Source of the DNA: Larix kaempferi
Taxonomy: Eukaryota; Streptophyta; Pinopsida; Pinales; Pinaceae
Reading direction: 5' to 3'
Assembly (NCBI GenBank): GCA_027924585.1
Contig: BSBM01000361.1
Coordinates: forward strand, 68,174,001-68,238,000
DNA: 64,000 nt
Part shown: positions 11,334-22,563 of the stretch, in pieces
Numbering within the stretch: position 1 is the stretch's first letter
Layout: each line of letters starts with the position of its first letter
The notes under the pieces: model-generated
Told to the model about the DNA's origin: nothing
Databases searched by the model: none
The model's input: the letters and a program-made list of their open reading frames with translations, nothing else
Made by a program: the position numbers and the translations under genes

Positions 11334-14300
11334 GTGAACCCCCCCAGTTCGGTACACTTGAATCTACACATTGTAGACATAGAGCATTATCCCTTGACTC
11401 CACACATCATCGAAACAGAACACAGTCATCCGATTCTGACGCACCTCATTGCACATCTGATTCTGAGGATGAATCTGAACACCCTACCGAGACATCACTC
11501 ATGGCTGGATCACAATATGACCCCCTTTTCACCAGTGCTATTGGAGCTACATCAACAAACCCCACTACTACCATGACAACCACGGTAGCCACACCCCCCT
11601 TAGGCATGCCTAACATAGGGACCACACCCCCTCTAGGCATGCCCAACACAGGACCACCACCTATTTTAGGTATGCCCAACATGGGTGTTACTCCCCCCTC
11701 ATCAACACTACCCATATCCCAGGGATTACCGGAACCATTCCTAACCCATCAACAACCCATGTTGCACTTGGGAGTGCAGGACCCTCCCACACCACATCGG
11801 CTGGAGGAAACATCCCTTTCACACCTAGCATACCCTTAGGGGGCACTGGACCACTCCATAATGCTACCCTTAATAGTTATACCCCAGTGACCATGCCACA
11901 CCCATCTTCCAGTCTGCCATACATGGCTAGTCTAAATTTACCAGACTTGGCAAGGTTAACCAATGACCCTATTAGACACAACCCTACGTGGCCACCCATG
12001 CCCACAAATCTTCTCTCAGATATACCAAAATTTGAAGGAAAAGCTGGGGAAGATCCCCAAAACCACATCATGTCATTTCACCTATGGTGTTTCTCTAACT
12101 CCATAGTAGATGATTCCATTAGACTGAGACTTTTACAAAGAACTTTCACTGGCTCTTCATCCAAGTGGTACATTGAGTAGCCACATGGGACCCACAACAC
12201 ATTTATGTCCCTTGCCTCAACTTTCCTCCAGTTTTTTCAACTACCTTTACGCTATGATGCAGGAGTAGAAATACTTTTGTCTTGTAGACAGAACACCGCT
12301 ACACACATCACTGATCATATCCATGAATGGCGTAAGCGTCGTAGCCTCTGCAAGATAAAGCTTGACGACCGTATCATTTTAGATTGGTTCCTCAAATCAC
12401 TCCTCCCCCTAATAGCCAAAGATGTATCTTCCGAACGACCCCAGTCCGAATAGGAAGCCATCCTAAAAGTTCAGTAGTTGGACCTCATATATGCCCAATC
12501 CGGATATCTATACACCATTTTACCTGACGCCCTGCACAACGATCCATCCCGACATGACGCGTCGGGGGCATCCCATGCCGCCAACGGTATTATCGGCCAG
12601 GTTACGGCATAAAACAAACCTTTTACCATGACGAGTACAAACAACACCCCAGACCTTTCTAGGGATTCATCTAATTCTGGAGCTACAACTTCGTATGCTC
12701 CAGTAATACACACCCACCACATTCATGGACCCTCGTTTCCACCACAATGTTATGGACAAGCACCATCAGCTTATGTGCCAGCTCCATTTTATAACCAACA
12801 GGCCCACCAGACTCCGATCCAGCCACAAGCCCAAGTGGCTTATTATCCTCAACAGGCAGCACCTCTTGCTCCAACACTTCCAGCAGCTCAAGGTTACCCA
12901 CAACCACAACAAGAAACAAGTCCACCTCATCACGCACCTTCAGCCTATCCACCTCTAGTTTCACCCCCTACGTATTACCATCAGCAGGACACACATGCTC
13001 ATGTTCACTCACAAGCCCCAGTGGCTTATTACGCACCATAGGTAGTGCTTGTTGCACCACAACCTCTAGTCGCTCAGAGTTATCCTCCAAACAGCAACAA
13101 CGCTACCCCCGCCAACCAAAACCCTGATCGACCACCGAAACAGGGTAAGAAACCCAATTTATGAACAAACCACCCGTGTTCCATATGCAGAGTATACGGC
13201 CATTACACACACACTTGCCCCCATTTGGAGCGAGCGCGCCAACTGTGGAATGATGACGCCCAACGCCAAGGGCACGTGGCACAACCAGTGCTGCCTACTC
13301 AACCAAAACCCATGGTGCTGCAGAATCCTTTTCCCACACAAGGAGTGGGGAACACTCATTCGTTGGATCCTCCTTAAGGAACCACAGCACCACAACAGCA
13401 AATCACATACGCTGCACACACAAACCAACCGATGGATTCAAGTACTCATCATCTCCTTATGATGTCATCGTCCGACATGAATCCCCAAACGCGTCGAAAC
13501 CAATATGCCCCTGCTACACCTAAAAATGTTCTCCCTATGAGTGAACAACCAGTTCAGAACGCACCTACATCATTCGTCTCCACAGTCAGACCCTAATTAT
13601 ACTTGGAATCACCTATGACTTCCACATTCCAATCCATCCCACCCAGATATTTGATTTGTGCACCCTCTCGCATAACACATAGGTACCAAGCCAACAACCC
13701 TCTTTACTCCCGCAACCACCCTCAGTGCCAACTCACGTAGGAGCCACACCAATTCATACTATCCCATTTTTATTTCCCCCTTCAGGCTCCATCAGCACAC
13801 CAGTCATGGCTACACTTAATCTCCCAGGATTAACATTAGGACTACTTGTGTGGTACCTACCTATCCCAACCCCTCCCCCGACACCGAACGTCATTTTACA
13901 ATCGGTGCAACCCATCAATACTTCTAACCATCTACCCCCTGGTGTAGCAAACATCCAGAACCAGCCACCTCCAACAGGGGCCATTGCATAAACATCTAGT
14001 AATGCTCCCCCTGAACTCCACTACAATGGGGGCATAGGCCAACAAACCTACACCATTGGACCCACAACCTACACCAATGGACCCACAACCTACACCAATG
14101 GACCCACAACCCGCACCGCCCCACCGACTCCCAGGTTGGCAAAGAATCCCCCAACAATCCGTGCTCCCCCCAAGTGCTCTTTGTGTGACGATATAGGCCA
14201 TGCTACCCATCAATGTCCACAATTACCGGCACTTCAAGAGCATATGCAAATATTGGATGATGACACTAACATTCTAGTTGTCAAAATCGAGCTGCCCCCT

Positions 14301-14918
14301 CAGGTTCATGATAAATCATTGCGCACAAACCACCCTTGTGCAATATGCGAAATCTACAGCCATTATTCACACCACTGCCCCGATCTCCCAGATTATAGAG
14401 CATCCCTATACGAGATGAATAATGTCGACCTAGAGATATTCCCCCCACATATTGAGGAAATATATCCCCCAAAATCTTCCTCCTCAAAAGAAATTAACAC
14501 CATTTACATAGTTTCCACTGGAGACCCCTCTGTCTGGTTGGCCCCTTCCATTGATCCCTTTGACACACATGTTCAACCCTTTCAAATCGATGAGGAAACA
14601 ACATGTCCACAACATGGGGGCATGCCCAAAACCTTGCCTACTCATAATCATCATAATTCTCGTCGGAGATACTGGGGGAATCCACCCCGCAAGGGGAATC
14701 CCCCATCATCATATCATCACTTCAATATGCCACCACGACCCACAGCCTCATGGTATACCCCCCCACCAGTAGTTGGTCAATGCCCTGTTGATCCCTCTCT
14801 AAGACAACATCTGCACCGCATTGACACCTCTGATTTAAGGGGCATAATAGATTACCTCGACCCTAGGATAGGGGGCATGATCAATCATTTCGAACCTTCC
14901 TTGTCACACCTATCTTAG
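11334..14918 (+). pseudogene. gag: Element B gag-like polyprotein with three zinc knuckles
   Basis: A degenerate plus-strand gag spread over all three frames. From 11501 (MAGSQYDPLF) a Pro/Gly-rich segment with a 13-residue repeat of the type PLGMPNxGTTP (11590-11690) comes first. 11887-12450 holds the retrotransposon-gag core (IPKFEGKAGEDPQNHI, FTGSSSKWYIE, FLQFFQLPLRYDAG, HEWRKRRSLC). 12628-13040 is a Pro/Gln/Tyr-rich segment. Zinc knuckles of form C-X2-C-X4-H-X4-C lie at about 13177 (CSICRVYGHYTHTC), 14175 (CSLCDDIGHATHQC) and 14337 (CAICEIYSHYSHHC). A 21-bp tandem repeat (about three copies) lies at 14048-14112. In-frame stops occur at 12178, 12451, 13039 and elsewhere. No pol follows. 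A gag without pol resembles the TR-GAG class of parasitic elements. Confidence 0.75.
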
Positions 14919-15243
14919 TATTTCAATCATCCCATTGTTCAAACTAACACATATGTGATCCACAATCATAAACGCCATGCACATAGCATGGGGGCAGTTC
15001 ATTAAACCTGCCCACTTTTTCACATGCGTGATCTCAACCATTTTTGAGGTCACATATCACTTGTATATTTGATTTGATTTGATACACCTATTATTCTTCC
15101 CCCGCGGGTCATCATTTCTCCCCACCACTACATCCTTGGCTTGGTGGGGTCACCTTTATTTGTAGCCATTTTTTAACCTAGTTATTTCCTTTGACTATTC
15201 TGGAGTCCTTATGAACTCCGTTTTTTGCACCATTTTCACCACA
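14919..15243 (+). other. Element B 3' noncoding segment
   Basis: No gene. The stretch from about 15093 (tattattcttcccccgcggg) onward is the part that recurs at 18193 in the aberrant right end. Confidence 0.6.
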
Positions 15244-15740
15244 GGATTCATATTTCTGTGCCCGTGATGATGCTTGAGATCATTTCTCACTCTCACTAAA
15301 CACTTTCGGGCATTTTTTCCATGCCCCACGCCACCTCGAATTACGTGCCACATCGGCTATTGTTAGTTTATTGGCAATTTTTATACCATTGGATTCAGTT
15401 TTCTGAACTTGTGATGATGCTTGAGATCATTTCTCGCTCTCACCTCTAGATTTCCTGGGCATTTTTTCCCATGCCCCTCGTCACCTTAGTTTGCGTGCCA
15501 CATCGGCCTTCGTCCATTTTTGATGAGTTTTATATCTCCGGATTCAGTTTTCCGCACTCGTGATGATGCTTGAGATCATTTCTCGCTTTCATGCCTAGAT
15601 TTTTCCATCATTTTTTACCTGCCTCCTCATCGCCTTGGTCTGCATGCAACATCGACCGTTGCCCATTTTTGATGATCTTTATGTTTCCAGATTCAGTTTC
15701 CCGTGCTCATGACGATGCTCGAGATCATTTCTCGCTCTAT
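15244..15740 (+). repeat. About 148-bp tandem repeat in the 3' region of element B
   Basis: Units begin with 'ggattcag/ggattcat' at 15244, 15391, 15540 and 15689, giving periods of 147-149 bp. Each holds 'gtgatgatgcttgagatcat', 'gcattttttccatgcc' and 'gtgccacatcggc'. Tandem arrays in the 3' untranslated region are known for Ogre/Tat elements and can seed satellites. A further block is at 18344-18800. Confidence 0.85.
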
Positions 15741-17544
15741 CCAATACCTTCTTGTTCGGTATAAGTTTATCCCTTTTTCGTGTCGAGCAATTCTTTTACG
15801 AAAAAGGCACTTAGGGAGTTTTTGTTAAGCTCTTTTCTGACTCCTAAAACAATGAAAAGATCACCGAGCAACCTTGCTTCCTTTCATGCTCGCTAAAAGT
15901 ATTTGAAAGGGCGCCTACCTAGTATAAGTTTACCCCTTTTCCGGCCCTTGTAGACTAATTACAAAAAAGGAATACTCTAGTTAGATCGGCTAGAAGAGTT
16001 CTCCATCTGCATCATTTTATCCTTTTTCGGGCTTTGGAGACTAACACACGAAAAAGAACACCGATGGAGTCTACTTATTGCTTTCAGACTCTCAAAAAAT
16101 GAAAGCAACCACAAGCAATCACCGTCTTGGGCTCGTATAAATCCATAGGACGGTACTCCACCACCACTGTAGAGTCTTCTTATCGTTTTCAGACTCCTTA
16201 AAAATGAAAGCACTCATGAGCACGAACAGTCCTGGGCTCACAAAATCCACAGGACAGTACCATTTCAGAGCACACTTTTATCCCTTCTTGGAGCTCATTA
16301 AAACTATGAAGAAGGAACCAATGGTGTTTTTCAGCACCACAACAGAACATGTCTACTCATATAGCAGCTTCCCCATTTTGGTCACCTTTGTTCAGAGTAT
16401 TCTGCAGTACGTCACCTTGAGAGTCCCTCTACAACATTCACCAGCTTATCCCACCAGAGTCACTCCAGTCTACAATAACATACCCTTGATCCCTTAAAGC
16501 TATGATCCCAACACCTACAAGTCAGTTTCCTACGCTGCCAGGTCAACCGTGTCATCATGCTCTGAACAAAGGAAGCTTGAGTCCACCCGCTCTATGACCC
16601 CATTCATTCCCCATCCTCACAGTATGTTAGTCCAACCATCAGTACTACCATATATCAGTTGTGCACCTCGCGCTCCTATCAAGGAAGTATCATTGCCTTG
16701 ATAGTTTCCAGTCTCCCTCTGTCGACACCAACCAAATCTATTCCAGAGGATAGACCCAGAGGTCTCTGTGCCTTGGATTCGTCACCAGTTGTGATGAGTG
16801 CCTACGGATCATTTCGAGAGGAGTCCTCAGTGCCTCTCCAAATGATTGTTTCTCACATGCTCGACTTCAACACCTTGATCGCATCATTGAGACTCGTACA
16901 GGGTATTAGTCCTTTCAGTTATTTGTTGAAGACCCCAGATATCACCTGACTCTTCCACAATTGAGAGCTTAATTAAGCAAACAACCAGTTACATTTTCCT
17001 ATGGATATCCGGGCTGTGCTTGGCAACAGTATTCAGATGTAACCCAGTATACAGTTACATGTACTTCTCAGAAACAACTCATAGTCATTGAGTCCCTACA
17101 GATGTTGGACACCTTCAGTTTCAATAGTTCATCAACCCTTCTGATACCTTATTCAGAATGGTTGTTGCTTTATTCCAGTGTATCAGTTATTGAGATGAGT
17201 CATGTCATGATCATGAGTATGTCCTAGCATTGTGTCCCCTTTGGACCATTATGATGTACCAGCAGATTTTTATGTATTTCTTCAAGCCCCCCTTCGTGGG
17301 CCTAATTGTTATGTATATGTCTTGATACGAGAATGGGTATGCCAGCCTCATCCATAGTCAGAGATTATTCCTCATTCATTTTGAGGCCATGTAATATTTT
17401 TCAGTTTTTGCAGCTTCCAAGGGGCCGTTGCTCTAGTATCCAACTGGTCTCTTCTCTTCTCCAAACCCCAGGAAAAAGACAAAAGAACTATGATGTCTAT
17501 CGGCCATACGATGAGCTCCTGCCCTCACACATCATGGGGCAATC
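15741..17544 (+). other. Element B 3' noncoding region, no pol
   Basis: 1.8 kb where pol or long UTR would be expected. Short imperfect repeats occur at 15770-16230 (acgaaaaaggca..., gactcctaaaa.aatgaaa...). Open frames such as 16204-16497 and 16659-16949 have no family signature and I do not call them. The segment ends with CACATCATGGGGCAATC just before the second LTR, with only a weak polypurine tract. Confidence 0.55.
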
Positions 17545-18192
17545 TGTTCACACCCAAAAAGTGCTCACTAGCTCATTCCCTTGTTCACATGACCCATTTT
17601 TCCACTTTTCCACCATTTGAGCCTCCAAAGCCGTCAAAAGGTCACCAAAAAGACCATAATACACCATTTTCCCCTCAAAATATATATTTTTCCTCAAAAA
17701 ACCCTAAAAAAGTGTCCAAAATTCCCAAAAAATATTAAAGGGGAATAAAAATATTAAAATTATTCAAAAAAGGAAAAAAGGGGGAAAAGAGACCTAAACC
17801 ATGTTGGTCAATACCATTGGTTTCCCTAAAACCACAATGGTATTCCCCATCACCAAAAACTATAAAAAGGTGATAGGGGCTCCTCACTTTCCATCCACAT
17901 TTCATCCTATCCTTATGCTACCGAATTCCTTTTGAGAGCCATTGCCTCCCATTGTGACTTTGAAGAATCCCCATTTTAGCATCTTGGAGAAGAGACCATT
18001 GGAGCTTGGAGCACCTCAACCTTGGAGCTGCTCAACACCAAACATCCTCACCATTTGAGGTATTATAATACAAAATCTTTCTTTTTTATATCTCTTGTTC
18101 TTTCTGTTAATCTTTTTAGATTTATTTTTATATGCACATGTTAATGTTAGATTCAGTTCATTGTTATTTTCTTTTTATTTGAAACTGCTATT
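17545..18192 (+). repeat. Element B second LTR, truncated after about 650 bp
   Basis: TGTTCACACCCAAAAAGTGC onward follows the left LTR until 'gaaactgctatta', then switches to interior sequence. The last roughly 50 bp of the LTR, including its CA end, are missing. Confidence 0.85.
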
Positions 18193-18800
18193 ATTCTTCC
18201 CCCGTGGGTCATCATTTCTCCCCTCCACTACATCTTTGGCTTGGTGGGGTCACCCTTATTTGTAGCCATTTTTTAACCTAGTTATTTCCTTTGACCATTC
18301 TGCAGTCCTTATGACCTCCATTTTTCGCACCATTTGCACCGCAGGATTCATATTTCTGTGCCCGTGATGATGCTTGAGATCATTTCTTGCTCTCACTAAA
18401 CACTTTCGGGCATTTTTTCCATGCTCCATGCCACCTCGAATTGCATGCCACATCGGCTATTATCAGTTTATTGGCAATTTTTATATCATTGGATTCAGTT
18501 TTCCGAACTTGTGATGATGCTGGAGATCATTTCTCGCTCTCACCTCTAGATTTCTCGGGCATTTTTTCCCATGCCCCTCGTCACCTCGATTTATGTGCCA
18601 CATCGACCGTCGTCCATTTTTGACAAGTTTTATATCACCCAATTCAATTTTTTGCGCTCGTGATGACGCTTGACCTCGCTTTCACCTCGCTTTCATAACT
18701 AGTTTTTTTCGTCATTTTTTACCTGCCTCCTCATCGCCTCGGTCTGTGTGCCACTTCGGCCGTTGCCCATTTTTGACAATCTTTATGTCACCAAATTCAG
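18193..18800 (+). repeat. Duplicated interior segment at the right end of element B
   Basis: Matches 15096-15700 (cttcccccgtgggtcatcat, then three units of the 148-bp repeat at 18344, 18491 and about 18640). The switch from LTR to this segment occurs at a shared CTATTA. The segment ends at 'attcagttt', directly followed by the RT coding of element A. Confidence 0.8.
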
Positions 18801-21222
18801 TTTTCATCAAATTCGGGTTCATGAGGATGATATCCCTAAAACATCTTTCCGCACACATGATGGCCACTATGAGTTTTTGGTCATGCCCTCTGGCCTCACT
18901 AATGCTCCTTCCACATTCCAGGCCTTAATGAATAAAATATTTCGGCCCTACTTGCAAAAATTCATTCTGGTATTCTTTGATGATATCCTCATCTACAGTA
19001 AAACATGGGCTGAACATCTCCAGCGTCTGGATCTTGTCATGCAACTTTTCTCTGACCATCATCTCCATGCCAAACAGTCTAAATGTGTTTTTGGACAGAA
19101 GGAAGTTGAGTATCTCAGGCACATTATCTCAGCACAAGGGGTTCATGGGGATCTTGCCAAAATCAATGCCATGAACAATTGGCCGCATCCTCAGACACTC
19201 AAGAGCCTTCGTGGTTTTTTGGGGTTGACTGGATACTACCGCAAGTTTGTCAAGGATTATGGGAAGATTGCAGCTCCATTAACTGCTCTATTGAAAAAGA
19301 ACGCTTTTACATGGACACATGCTACTCAGTGTGCATTTGACAAACTGAAACAAGCTATGTGTACTACACCTGTTCTAGCTATGCCCGATTTTTCCAAGCC
19401 CTTCACGATTGAGAGTGATGCTTGCGGCAATGGACTTGGTGTTGTTCTCCTTCAAGATGAACACCCCATTGCATCCACCAGCAAAGCCCTTTCAGGCAAG
19501 AATTTAGCTGCCTCTACATATGAGAAGGAAATGATGGCTATTTTGCATGCAGTACAGAAGTGGCGACCATACCTATTAGGGAATCATTTATGCATCAAGA
19601 CTGATCACCCGAGTCTGAAATATTTCTTGGAATAGCTTGTCTCCTCCCCATCACAACAGAAATGGGTTAGCAAGCTCATGGGTTATGATTATGAGATCAC
19701 TTACAAGAAGGGTAAGGACAATATTGTGGTAGATGCTCTTTCTCACACATTTGATGCCCAAGGTTCTCTTTCAGTTATTTCTATGCCTATTCCAAATTGG
19801 TTGCAATCTGTTCAACAGGGTTATGTCAATGACTCTTCCTTATCTCAAATCATCCAACACTTGACCAACAACACTTCTGCTATACCACATTACTCTTGGG
19901 ATGGTGCTTCCCTGAGATACAAGGGTCGTCTGGTGCTTCCCTAGAGCACAGATATTCAACAGGTTTCCTTTTATGAACTCCATGCTTCTCCATCAGCAGG
20001 GCACTCTGGGTTAGTCAGAACGTATGAACAGGCACTTCGTAACTTCTTTTGGCAAGGCATGAGAAGGACAATTCAACAAATGGTGGCTGAATGTGATACC
20101 TGCTAGCACAATTAGGGTGGAACGACACTCCTTCCAAGATTGCTCGAACCCTTGCCCATACCTACATAGATTTGGACAGATATTTCTATGGATTTCATTG
20201 AAGGGCTCCCTAAATATGGAGGGAAGACAGTGATTCTCGTTGTGGTTGATCACCTATCCAAATATAGTCATTTTTGTGCTCTCAGCCATCCCTATACAGC
20301 CTCCTCAGTTGCTCTAATTTTCTTGGACTAGATATTTCGTCTTCATGACATCCCTTCATCCATTGTCTCGGATAGTGATGCGACTTTCACCAGTCATTTT
20401 TGGACATAACTATTTCGCCATGCTGGCACCAAACTGAAGATGAGTTCAGGGTATCACCCACAAACAGATGATCAGACTGAAATTATCAATAAATGCTTGG
20501 AAACTTATCTTCGTTGCTTTACCTTTGAACAACAACATCAGTGGGAAAAGTGGCTCCCTCTCGTTGAATGGTGGTACAATACCTCTTACCACACTGCCTC
20601 TAAAATGAACCCATATGAAGTAGTCTATGGTCAGGAACCTCCAATTCTTCTTCCATACACCCCCAGCAGTTCACCAGTTCAGGAAGTTGACACAGTCCTT
20701 CGAAATCGCGATTAGATTCTTCGCATTTTGTGGGACAATCTTCACATGGCAAGAAATCGCATGAAGCAACAAGCTGATCAGCACCGTTCTAAGCGCACTT
20801 TTCAAGCAGGTGATATGATTTTTCTTCGTCTCCAGCCGTACAAGCAATCCTCCCTGAAACTCAAAGGGCATCATAAGCTCACTCCAAAGTTCTATGGGCC
20901 ATATCGGATTCTTTAGAAGATTGGGTCCATTGCTTATAAATTGGAACTTCCTCCTTCTTCCCGCATTCATCTAGTATTTCATGTCTCTTTTCTAAAGAAA
21001 GTTCTTGGTACCAAGATCAATGGACAAACTATTTTACCCGAACTGGATAATGAAGGATCCATCCTTTTGGAGCCAGACGCCGTCCTCAATCGGTGCACTC
21101 TACAGCTTCGCTCTCACTCTATCATAGAGGTCTTAATTCAGTGGCATGGCATGCAACCAGAGGATGCTACATGGAAACCACTCCTTCAGATTCAACAACA
21201 ATTTCCACATCTAAAGCTTTGA
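18801..21222 (+). pseudogene. pol: Element A pol, part 2: RT C-terminus, RNase H, integrase, chromodomain
   Basis: One frame throughout. RT: QIRVHEDDIPKTSFRTHDGH, the catalytic FFDDILIYSKT, then RGFLGLTGYYRKF. RNase H: TIESDACGNGLGVVL, STYEKEMMAILHAVQKWRPY, IKTDHPSLKYFLE. Integrase: His-His zinc region at about 19980-20105 (CDTC before a stop), core SMDFIEGLPKYGG, SDSDATF and a TEIINKCLE block. C-terminus: SSLKLKGHHKLTPKFYGPY and IHLVFHVSFLKK, then a chromodomain (VLIQWHGMQPEDATWK). In-frame stops lie at 19633, 19942, 20104, 20329, about 20407, 20713 and 20914. Chromodomains steer integration toward heterochromatin. Dead copy. Confidence 0.9.
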
Positions 21223-21238
21223 GGACAAATCTTTTTTT

Positions 21239-21251
21239 AAGGGGGAGGGGA
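21239..21251 (+). other. Element A polypurine tract
   Basis: AAGGGGGAGGGGA directly upstream of the 3' LTR; plus-strand priming site. Confidence 0.9.
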
Positions 21252-21615
21252 TGTTAGGAACCCATGTCTTTAATTTGTTAGTATATTGTTGTTGGACACA
21301 TATGCTTTGTAAGTCGTCCCATAGTATTTGTTGATCCATAGTTTGTGTTATTGTTATTGGCGCATATGCTTTGTAAGTCGCCCGTAGTATTGTTGATCCA
21401 TAGTTTGTAGTGGCCCATTGTTTCGACCCATAGTATTGGCGCCTAGACTTAGTATATAAGTCTGTGTTGAGGCCTATGAAGGCATCGTGAAGTTATTTTG
21501 TATTGAGCTTTCTCAAAGGAGGTTGCCCCCTCGAAGTGGCCTGCAATAAATAAAAGTATTATGTGATCTTATATATTGTGTTGTTTCGTCAATTAATTGT
21601 TGTAGGTTCTTCACA
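21252..21615 (+). repeat. Element A 3' LTR
   Basis: 364 bp, matches 5406-5769 with about 20 differences by eye. TATA box at 21453-21459. Followed by the target duplication CAGAC. Confidence 0.95.
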
Positions 21616-21620
21616 CAGAC

Positions 21621-22464
21621 CAAACACCTCTTAAGAGTTGTCAGCCTCCTCAAGTTCTATGAGGAGGCGACATGACTCAAGGGGAACGATACATTCATGA
21701 CCCAATTGATCGCACACTAGTATCATCATATGAAGGCCTTTTGAGTTGGTCCCGTTGAGTGGTTCCATCCCACTGACAAGGACATATTCTTTATCACTGG
21801 GATCTCTAGGAGAGGTGAGGACCTTCCTCAGTTCCCTAAGGTTACGGCTAGAGCTGTAGCAGTGACTCAGCTGGTATATGTTCATAGATATGTTGATCAC
21901 AACATCCTCGAGCCTTCTTAGTTTCAGGTCAGCGGTGGGAAGCTTTCCATTGCTACTTTTGGTAGAGAGGATGTGAGGTGCCCCTCTTTGTTGGTGATGA
22001 TTATCGTGCATTACACCACTGATGGGATGTGCATTTGCTTCCCTTTATTATATAATGTTGATTATTTAGTGCAGAAACCTAGATGCATTAGGTGGTCTGC
22101 TATTTTTTACGACAATTTTGTTATGCTCTCACTCGATGTCATGCATGTATTGGTGGGAGGGGAACTTCCCCTTCGGTTCATAGTTGTTTTGTCTATTTTT
22201 TGAGATTTTTCTAGCGACTAGGCCATCTTTTGATCGATGCCCTCCTAGGTTGATGATAGATGTGCGTATGTGCATGTGGGGGAAGATGATTCCCAAGAGG
22301 GGGCAACCATATTTTCCTGCGAGGATTACTGGATATGTGCTTGACATGCTAGGTGGTGAGGACCATCCTCGGTTAGATATGGTTGCATATCCATATGTGG
22401 GGTTGGATTGGAGAGGGTGTACCAACATCTTCTTGACCCAGGATGAGCCACCTTATGATAGAGG
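21621..22464 (+). pseudogene. CACTA left-end gene of unknown function, exon 1b
   Basis: Continues the frame interrupted at 5405: KHLLRVVSLLKFYEEAT, then DTFMTQLIAH, GPVEWFHPTDKDIFFITGIS followed by RRGEDLPQFP, VYVHRYVDHNI, VRCPSLLVMIIVHYTTDG, CFPLLYNVDYLVQKPRCIRW, and after a frameshift FFEIFLATRPSFDRCPP, ARITGYVLDMLGGEDHPRLD and AYPYVGLDWRG. The exon ends GATAGAG with a GTAAAT donor at 22465. CACTA-2 shares nearly every block (47340-48183). A loose resemblance to the plant mobile domain (a W/F-rich block then FITGxSRRG) can be argued, but I would not name it. Stops and a frameshift make it a pseudogene. Confidence 0.6.
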
Positions 22465-22563
22465 TAAATTTAGCATTACGTTTAATTTAATCTATTTTGA
22501 TTTTATTCTCTTTATACTTAATGCAAATGAAATATGTTTTATTATGTGCTATTTATTTTATAG

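Larger units (their letters stand above)
8816..18800 (+). mobile_element. Element B: non-autonomous gag-only Tat/Ogre-like LTR element with an aberrant right end
   Basis: The left LTR begins TGTTAACACCC and the second LTR begins at 17545. The primer site TGGCGACTCCACTGG is the tRNA-Arg-type site typical of Tat/Ogre elements. The interior holds a degenerate gag and arrays of tandem repeats but no recognisable protease, RT, RNase H or integrase in any frame. The right side is irregular: the second LTR stops after about 650 bp and is followed by a second copy of part of the interior (18193-18800). The left flank ATCAT and right flank TTCAT match at 4 of 5 bases as a target duplication. Confidence 0.85.
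5406..21615 (+). mobile_element. Element A: Ty3/gypsy chromovirus inserted in CACTA-1
   Basis: Two LTRs of 364 bp, TG...CA ended, about 94-95% alike by eye, flanked by the perfect 5-bp target duplication CAGAC (5401-5405 and 21616-21620). It has a tRNA-Met-type primer site after the left LTR, a polypurine tract before the right LTR, and gag-protease-RT-RNase H-integrase-chromodomain order on the plus strand. About 10 kb of it is element B, so the original length was about 6.2 kb. Short LTRs, compact size and the C-terminal chromodomain point to a Reina/Galadriel-like chromovirus, but the lineage is an inference. Confidence 0.95.
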
